From: Flavobacteriia bacterium
Lineage (GTDB): Bacteria; Bacteroidota; Bacteroidia; Flavobacteriales; Schleiferiaceae
NCBI GenBank assembly: GCA_009921445.1
Contig: RFXV01000002.1
Location: 1 to 37,849 of the forward strand
DNA: 37,849 nt
Reading direction: 5' to 3'
The notes under the pieces are model-generated. The model worked only from the letters and a program-made list of their open reading frames with translations. It ran no database searches and was not told the DNA's origin. Positions 32,863 to 37,849 of this stretch are shown here, one piece after another (the stretch's first letter is position 1; each line of letters starts with the position of its first letter). The position numbers and the translations under genes are program-made.

Positions 32863-33531
32863 ATGAACCAGAAATTCGGAGTCATTGGCTTGGGCCGATT
32901 TGGCCGATCCATTGCGCGTAAGCTCGCTGCCAAGGGAGCCGAGGTGATGGGGATGGACGTGCTGCAGGAAAAAGTGGATTCGGTCCACAATGACATCACT
33001 TTGGCCGTTCGGCTGGATTCTACGGACAAGCGTGCCCTGGAGTCTCAGAATGTAAATGATCTGGATGTGGTGGTCATTGCCATAGGCGCCAGCTTCGATG
33101 CCATGCTTCTGACCGTTTTTCTTCTTCAGGAACTCGGGGTAAAGCGGATCATTGCGCGCGCTCAGGATGAGACCCAAAAGGTCATACTCGAGAAGATGGG
33201 AGTGACCGAGATACTGAATCCAGAGGAGGAGGTCGGGAACAATATGGCCGAACTGCTCCTGAATCCGGGCGCACTGATGTGCATGCAGCTGCCGGATGAT
33301 TTTGAGATCATGGAAGTGACCGCACCGAGAAAGGTCTTGGGCCGATCCTTGAGCGATATCGGACTCCGCGAGAAATACAATCTGAATCTGGTTACCTTGC
33401 TCAGGAAGACGGACGATGCCCACCATATCATGGGCATACCTGATGCACGGACGCTGGTAGAAAAAGACGACCTCATTGTACTCTTTGGCAAGAACAGCGA
33501 TATCGATCGCTTCATAGACATCAATCAGTAA
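32863..33531 (+). CDS. TrkA/KtrA family potassium-channel regulatory subunit
   Basis: A 222-residue RCK protein that gates a Ktr/Trk-type K+ transporter in response to nucleotides. The N-terminal Rossmann domain has FGVIGLGRFGRSIAR (GLGRFG at 9-14), DSTDKRALESQNV and RIIARAQDETQ; the C-terminal RCK_C part (about 137-222) includes LGRSLSDIGLREKYNLNLV. The partner pore (KtrB/TrkH) is not next to it here. RCK_C domains of KtrA bind c-di-AMP in Firmicutes, and cdaA lies 6 kb away, though a functional link is only a guess. It follows the PLP enzyme after 1 bp, in an odd pairing likely to be one transcript. Confidence 0.9.
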   Translation: MNQKFGVIGLGRFGRSIARKLAAKGAEVMGMDVLQEKVDSVHNDITLAVRLDSTDKRALESQNVNDLDVVVIAIGASFDAMLLTVFLLQELGVKRIIARAQDETQKVILEKMGVTEILNPEEEVGNNMAELLLNPGALMCMQLPDDFEIMEVTAPRKVLGRSLSDIGLREKYNLNLVTLLRKTDDAHHIMGIPDARTLVEKDDLIVLFGKNSDIDRFIDINQ

Positions 33532-33540
33532 AACAGATAC

Positions 33541-34041
33541 ATGAAAAAATGGATCCCTTTTCTCGTTCTTGGTTTGGCCACCATGGCCTGCTCAGACGAC
33601 GATGAAGACAACGGCCCTGGCGGTCTTACAGGCAGGATGATCGGCACCTGGGACATGACGTCCCTGACCTATGCGACCTCCATTCCGAATCCTTTCGATC
33701 CCTTCAATCCCATCAATGCAGCCGGCGATGCGACCGGTGTGCAGGGCGTGTTCAATGTGCGTTACAATCCTGCGCAGGATCTGGATTACGACTATGAATT
33801 CACCATCGATGACGATGACTTGCCTGTACCCATTCCGATCAACCGAACCGGACAGGCAGACTGGCAGGTACTGGCCAACAACACAAAAGTGATGCTGATC
33901 GAAGACGGAGAGACGGTGATCTACGATGTCCTGATCAACGAGCCGAATCGTCAGGTTTGGTCTGGAGTGATCCCATTCACCATTTCCGCATTGAGCATCA
34001 CCGTAGATACGGACATCCAGTTCACATTGGAACGCCGTTGA
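33541..34041 (+). CDS. Small predicted lipoprotein
   Basis: A 166-residue product with a lipoprotein-type signal peptide (KKWIPFLVLGLATMAC, Cys17), then an acidic linker SDDDEDNGPGG, which is common after the lipid Cys in Bacteroidota surface lipoproteins. The rest (about 30-166) looks like an all-beta lipocalin-like domain: it begins GRMIGTWDMTSLTY, a GTW-type start seen in small lipocalin-like families, and ends on alternating strands. I do not recognise a specific family. It lies 9 bp after the KtrA-like gene and stops 7 bp before the convergent coiled-coil gene. Confidence 0.75.
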   Translation: MKKWIPFLVLGLATMACSDDDEDNGPGGLTGRMIGTWDMTSLTYATSIPNPFDPFNPINAAGDATGVQGVFNVRYNPAQDLDYDYEFTIDDDDLPVPIPINRTGQADWQVLANNTKVMLIEDGETVIYDVLINEPNRQVWSGVIPFTISALSITVDTDIQFTLERR

Positions 34042-34048
34042 GCCAATT

Positions 34049-34690
34049 TCAGCGCTTTCGGTGCTGGTAGTGGGCTTCGGTCAGTTCAAGGAGCCGATCC
34101 ACGTGCTCTTGCACTTCCGACCAGTCATAGTCGGCCTGAACGATGTTCAGGATGAATTCCCTTGCTTCTTCAATGTTTTCAAATGATTCGAGCTGAGAGC
34201 ATACCCGCATCAGGTCGGATGTATTCCCCTCGAAAAGGTGCTTGGAAAGTGCGATGCGGTCATTCAACCCCAATTGCCAGCCCGTTGCCGGCGCCTCTTT
34301 TTGATCGGCTTCTGCCCTCATTCCCTCCGCAGCAGGGACCGGTGGTTCTTTAGCTTGGATGGGCTGCGGTACAGGTGGACCTTCCGGATCCGGCAACACT
34401 TTGATCTCATCGCTGAATTCCAAAGCAGGCTGTTCTGCGATGACATTCTGTTCCGGGGCGGTTTCTGTGCTCAAGGCTTCAAGGTTTCGGATGCGCTCTT
34501 CCAACGCCTGTTCCCTTAAGATACTTCGCTCAGACTGTTCATTGAGGAACCGCTGCAGCTGAACTTCCTGCAGCAGATGCTCGCTTTGTTCGTTGAGCCT
34601 CGCCCAATCCACTTCTTCGGTCTTCAGTCCGTCCTGTATATCCTGAAGCCATTCGAGCAGTTGGTTGCGGGTGTCATCAAAAGAAGCCAT
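34049..34690 (-). CDS. Conserved hypothetical protein beside tdk
   Basis: A 213-residue, mostly helical, acidic and soluble protein. It has an N-terminal helical, glutamate-rich part (about 1-85), a proline-rich linker (about 95-135), and a conserved C-terminal helical domain (about 140-213) with LGLNDRIALSKHLFEGN and SFENIEEAREFILN. Proteins with this C-terminal domain are often found near thymidine kinase in Bacteroidota, but I know of no function. ATG 34690 (MASFDDTRNQLLEWL) is chosen; a longer frame would cross the tdk promoter and start. Divergent from tdk with a 58-bp spacer. Confidence 0.7.
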   Translation of the reverse strand: MASFDDTRNQLLEWLQDIQDGLKTEEVDWARLNEQSEHLLQEVQLQRFLNEQSERSILREQALEERIRNLEALSTETAPEQNVIAEQPALEFSDEIKVLPDPEGPPVPQPIQAKEPPVPAAEGMRAEADQKEAPATGWQLGLNDRIALSKHLFEGNTSDLMRVCSQLESFENIEEAREFILNIVQADYDWSEVQEHVDRLLELTEAHYQHRKR

Positions 34691-34697
34691 CAACAGA

Positions 34698-34715
34698 TAA
34701 GTTTGGTTAGTTTTG
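34698..34715 (+). promoter_or_regulatory. Two tandem -7 boxes for tdk
   Basis: Two exact TAnnTTTG matches, TAAGTTTG (34698-34705) and TAGTTTTG (34708-34715), are spaced 10 bp apart, about one helical turn, upstream of ATG 34749. They may be alternative start points, or one may be chance. Confidence 0.5.
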
Positions 34716-34748
34716 AGCCTGAACGACAAGCCGTCGGAAAGTACTAAA

Positions 34749-35336
34749 ATGTTTCTAGAGCAAGGAGTCAATCCCCAGATGCAGGGAGGTTGGATCGAGG
34801 TCATTTGCGGTTGCATGTTCTCGGGCAAGACCGAAGAGTTGATCCGCCGTCTGCGGCGGGCCGAGATCGCGGGTCAGCGTGTGGTGATCTTCAAACCCAA
34901 GGTGGACGATCGTTACTCGGAAGACCATGTGGTCTCTCATGACAACCGTTCCATTCCCTCCGTGGCCATCGATCGGCCGGAGGCGGTCTGGGACCACAAA
35001 GACAGTTTTGATGTGGTGGGGATCGATGAGGCGCAGTTCTTCGACGTGTCCATCGTACAGGTCGTCAGTGAGTTGGCCGATAAGGGTCATCGCGTGGTGA
35101 TCGCAGGTCTCGATCTGGACTATACTGGCAAGCCGTTCGGGCCCATGCCCGAATTGCTCTGTTTGGCAGAATATGTTTCTAAGGTGCACGCCATTTGTCG
35201 CAGAACAGGCAATCTCGCTCATTACAGCCACCGAACCGATGAAAGTGATGAATTGATCGCTCTGGGGCATCAGGATCATTATGAACCGGTTTCCCGAAGG
35301 GTGTTCCTGGAATTGAAACGCACCCATGAAAAATGA
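34749..35336 (+). CDS. tdk: Thymidine kinase (type II)
   Basis: Salvage enzyme that phosphorylates thymidine, 195 residues. The P-loop is GCMFSGKTEELIRRL (about 16-30), the Mg-binding/lasso region GIDEAQFFD, and the C-terminal lasso has HAICRRTGNLAHYSHR. In the usual zinc-bound form the HAxC segment carries a CxxC; here the second Cys is Thr (ICRRTG), and the first pair is reduced to one Cys (LLCLAEY), so the structural zinc site seems lost, as in other Bacteroidota thymidine kinases. Start is ATG 34749. Its 3' end overlaps murF-alr by 11 nt, so translation is probably coupled. Confidence 0.94.
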   Translation: MFLEQGVNPQMQGGWIEVICGCMFSGKTEELIRRLRRAEIAGQRVVIFKPKVDDRYSEDHVVSHDNRSIPSVAIDRPEAVWDHKDSFDVVGIDEAQFFDVSIVQVVSELADKGHRVVIAGLDLDYTGKPFGPMPELLCLAEYVSKVHAICRRTGNLAHYSHRTDESDELIALGHQDHYEPVSRRVFLELKRTHEK

Positions 35337-37779
35337 TGGGATCGGGCTGAAGGAGATCGCCAAACGCATCAATGGCAGGGTGGAAGGGCCCTTGACCGAT
35401 GAACCCATCCGGCATTTGATCCTGGACAGCAGAAAATTCCAAGGCCGTCCCAATGCATTGTTCTTTGCGCTGAAAGGGGAGTCGCATGATGGGCATTTCT
35501 TTCTGGGCGAACTCTATCAAAAAGGCCAAAGACGATTTGTGGTGGAACGGATGCCTGAAATACCGCAGCCCGATGCCACCTATATTCTGGTGGAAGATGC
35601 GCTCAAGGCTTTACAGCAGCTTGCTGGCAGTCATCGCAAGCAATTCAATTGTCCCGTGTTGGCGATCACGGGCTCCAATGGCAAGACGGTCCTGAAGGAA
35701 TGGGCCCACCAGCTCATCGGCCCGGACAGGCGGATGGTGCGCAGTCCAAAGAGCTACAACTCTCAGGTAGGAGTTCCACTCTCCTTATGGGCCATGAGGG
35801 AAGACCACGAATTGGCGGTCATTGAGGCCGGCATCAGCCGACCTGGTGAAATGGAGAGGCTGGAACGCATGATCCGTCCGACCATTGGGATCATGAGCAA
35901 TATCGGCTCGGCCCATCAGGAACACTTTGCCAAGATCGGCGACAAGGTGAAGAGCAAAATGGCCCTTTTTCGTCGGGCGGAGTGCCTGATCTATTGCGCA
36001 GATCATCCGCTCATTCGCAAGAGAGCGCAAAAATCAGGAGTCGAGCGTCTGATCGACTGGTCCGCACAAGGTCAACCAGCGGAAGTTCAGTTGATCGACC
36101 AAAAGATCCGCAAGGGATTTACACATTTGAAGGTTCGGTCCGCCGGAACAGAGGTGGTTTTTCGCATTCCATTCACCGATCAGGCATCTGTTGAGAATGC
36201 CATGCACCTGTTCTGTTTGTGCAGAGAATGGGGTCTGTCCAAGCAGAAGATACAGCGTCGGATGTCTGCTCTTCAGGCGGTGGATATGCGCCTCGAACTG
36301 AAGGCGGCAAGGGAAGATGCATTGCTGATCAACGATTCCTATAATTCAGATCCCGAATCTCTTCGGATCGCATTGGATTTTATGGGCACCCACAAGAAGC
36401 GCCGTCCCTCCGTTCTGCTGCTTTCGGATATGGTGGACCAAATAGAAGAGGATTGGGTAGAACGTGTGGTGGCACTTGTAGAGGAAAAGAAGATCGATCT
36501 GTTCATCGGGGTCGGCCCGGTTCTTCAGCGGAACGCAGATCGATTTCCAGATTCTTCGCACTTTTTTTCGAACACTGCAGATCTGCTGGGTCGTTGGTCC
36601 GAGATCCACTGGTCATCCAAGATCATTCTGTTGAAAGGCGCCCGGCGCTTTGCCTTTGAGCAGATCCGCAACCGCCTGGAGTACAAACTGCATCAGACCG
36701 TTTTGCGCATCGATCTCAACGCCCTGTCGGAAAACCTCCAAAAGCTTCGGATGGCGCTGCGTCCAGAGGTGCGCATCATGGCGGTGGTGAAAGCCTTCAG
36801 TTATGGAGCGGGGAGTGTGGAAGTGGCTTCCTTGCTTCAGTTCAACAAAGTGGACCACTTGGCCGTGGCCTACGCGGATGAGGGCCTCGCCTTGCGTCGT
36901 TCGGGTGTTCGCCTGCCCATCATGGTGATGAATCCCGATGCGGACTCATTTCCAGCTATGATCGAAAATGAACTGGAGCCGGAGATCTACAGCTTTAGCG
37001 TGCTGCAGCAGTTCATAGATGCCCTGAAGCAGACCAATTACTCCGGCGAGCGCAGACCGGTACACATCAAGCTGGATACGGGCATGCACCGATTGGGTTT
37101 TGTCGAGGAGGATGTCCATGCACTCTGTTCCATTCTTCAAAGTGAATCCCAATTGCATGTGGCTTCTGTCTTTTCTCATTTGGCAGCCAGTGAAGATCCG
37201 TCGCTCAAGAGGGAGACTTTGATCCAGATCGAACGTTTTCGAGCCATGAGTGCGCAACTCAGTGAAGCCGTTCCCTATCCTGTCTGTCGGCACATACTCA
37301 ATTCAGCGGGCATTCGAAACTACCCGGAGGCTCAGTTCGATATGGTGCGCACAGGCATTGGCCTCCACGGATCAGGGGAGCAGAGCGGACGTCCCGTGGC
37401 CACTCTTTTGACGCGCATCAGCCAGATCAAGATGCTGCGCAAAGGCGATGGGGTGGGCTATGGTTTTTCCTACTCTGCACCAAATGACATGCGCATAGCT
37501 ACTTTGTCCATCGGGTATGCCGATGGCTTCGATCGTCGCTTGTCCAATGGAGTGGGGCAGGTCTACCTCAATGGACATCGCGCAGAGGTAGTGGGCAAGG
37601 TGTGCATGGATCTCTGCATGGTCGATGTGACCAATATTCCTTGTCAGGAGGGTGATGAGGTGGAAGTCTTCGGAACGAACATACGGGTGGAGGAGGTGGC
37701 TGAACGCATGGATACCATTCCCTATGAGGTTCTGACCTCCATTTCGCAACGGGTCAAGAGAATTTACGTTCAGGAGTGA
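35326..37779 (+). CDS. murF-alr: Bifunctional MurF ligase / alanine racemase
   Basis: One 817-residue chain couples two steps of the D-alanine branch of murein synthesis. The N-terminal MurF part (about 1-450) adds D-Ala-D-Ala to UDP-MurNAc-tripeptide; its ATP loop is GSNGKT (116-121, Lys120), followed by SPKSYNSQVGVPLSLW and the linker INDSYNSDPES. The C-terminal racemase (about 460-817) has the PLP lysine Lys489 in AVVKAFSYGAG, the second base Tyr731 in SIGYADGFDRR, and GKVCMDLCMVDV. Both sets of catalytic residues are present. This fusion is characteristic of Bacteroidota. It overlaps tdk by 11 nt and is followed after 1 bp by the next gene. Confidence 0.96.
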   Translation: MKNDGIGLKEIAKRINGRVEGPLTDEPIRHLILDSRKFQGRPNALFFALKGESHDGHFFLGELYQKGQRRFVVERMPEIPQPDATYILVEDALKALQQLAGSHRKQFNCPVLAITGSNGKTVLKEWAHQLIGPDRRMVRSPKSYNSQVGVPLSLWAMREDHELAVIEAGISRPGEMERLERMIRPTIGIMSNIGSAHQEHFAKIGDKVKSKMALFRRAECLIYCADHPLIRKRAQKSGVERLIDWSAQGQPAEVQLIDQKIRKGFTHLKVRSAGTEVVFRIPFTDQASVENAMHLFCLCREWGLSKQKIQRRMSALQAVDMRLELKAAREDALLINDSYNSDPESLRIALDFMGTHKKRRPSVLLLSDMVDQIEEDWVERVVALVEEKKIDLFIGVGPVLQRNADRFPDSSHFFSNTADLLGRWSEIHWSSKIILLKGARRFAFEQIRNRLEYKLHQTVLRIDLNALSENLQKLRMALRPEVRIMAVVKAFSYGAGSVEVASLLQFNKVDHLAVAYADEGLALRRSGVRLPIMVMNPDADSFPAMIENELEPEIYSFSVLQQFIDALKQTNYSGERRPVHIKLDTGMHRLGFVEEDVHALCSILQSESQLHVASVFSHLAASEDPSLKRETLIQIERFRAMSAQLSEAVPYPVCRHILNSAGIRNYPEAQFDMVRTGIGLHGSGEQSGRPVATLLTRISQIKMLRKGDGVGYGFSYSAPNDMRIATLSIGYADGFDRRLSNGVGQVYLNGHRAEVVGKVCMDLCMVDVTNIPCQEGDEVEVFGTNIRVEEVAERMDTIPYEVLTSISQRVKRIYVQE

Positions 37780-37780
37780 T

Positions 37781-37849
37781 ATGATAAAAAATCTCCTCGG
37801 CCAGCTTTCCCTTCTTTCCGTCGTTCAGGTGATCTCAACGCTGATACCG
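37781..37849 (+). CDS. N-terminal fragment of a membrane protein
   Basis: An ATG 1 bp after the murF-alr stop opens a frame that runs off the window; 23 residues are visible (MIKNLLGQLSLLSVVQVIST and three more). They form the start of a hydrophobic helix. The sequence is reminiscent of the first helix of polysaccharide flippases of the Wzx/MATE-like group, but too little is visible to name it. It is clearly in the same transcript as murF-alr. Confidence 0.55.
   Translation, partial: MIKNLLGQLSLLSVVQVISTLIP

Noticed and set aside
1-37849. Search for CRISPR arrays, insertion sequences, integrases, phage genes and toxin-antitoxin pairs
   Set aside because: None seen by eye: no regularly spaced repeats, no transposase or recombinase motifs, and composition looks uniform.

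Overview
The window looks like chromosomal core DNA of a Bacteroidota bacterium, most likely from the Flavobacteriales or a close relative. The evidence is the fused MurF-alanine racemase, the divergent folP/cdaA versus DUF1599/DoxX-like cluster, the thiolase-NlpC/P60 pair, the zapB-like/zapA/6S-type RNA/rny order, lipoproteins, a TonB-dependent receptor, and many Bacteroidota-type -7 boxes (TAnnTTTG). Base composition looks even, with G+C around half by eye. Genes are packed tightly: several neighbours overlap by 4 nt and convergent genes share stop codons. I found no insertion sequence, phage, CRISPR array, rRNA or plasmid origin. The length would fit a fosmid insert, but I cannot tell the source.

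Layout. 1-159 is the 3' end of an unrecognised gene. 176-5423 (minus strand) runs pheT, thiolase, NlpC/P60 hydrolase, TrmH-type RNA methyltransferase. 5490-7442 (plus) holds a 23S rRNA uracil methyltransferase and a PyrR-like phosphoribosyltransferase, converging on aroK. 8023-8302 carries tRNA-Lys(TTT) and tRNA-Leu(GAG), with a spacer that can fold into a long hairpin, followed by an alpha/beta hydrolase and a lipoprotein MsrB. 9777-12142 is a division/RNA block: a ZapB-like coiled coil, zapA, a 6S-type RNA and RNase Y.

12139-19935 (minus) reads holA, TonB-dependent receptor, a very large secreted endonuclease I with FG-GAP repeats, and a nucleoside phosphorylase. The last three would make a plausible extracellular nucleic-acid scavenging set. 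19974-22518 (plus) holds an HsdR-N-like nuclease-fold protein, an RlmI-like methyltransferase broken by an exact 29-bp tandem duplication, and glutamyl-Q tRNA(Asp) synthetase. 22482-25237 (minus) is DUF1599, DoxX-like and a lone OppB-type permease. 25260-27910 (plus) is folP, cdaA and corA. 27916-31642 (minus) holds a SIS phosphosugar isomerase, an M3 metallopeptidase lipoprotein and an EamA exporter. 31701-34041 (plus) has a cystathionine gamma-synthase-like enzyme, a KtrA/TrkA-type protein and a small lipoprotein. A conserved hypothetical gene (minus) is divergent from tdk and murF-alr, and the window ends in the first codons of a membrane protein.

The most notable signals are these. (1) Two genes are broken by short indels: an exact 29-bp duplication in the rlmI-like gene, and, from the repeat register of the FG-GAP protein, a predicted 26-nt loss in the secreted nuclease. 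(2) A 6S-type RNA between zapA and rny can form two mutually exclusive helices on one strand. (3) A series of -7 boxes sits only about 4 nt before the start codon, implying leaderless mRNAs and supporting several GTG starts. (4) The receptor/nuclease/phosphorylase set may act together. All function calls rest on motifs and context read by eye; no database search was run.
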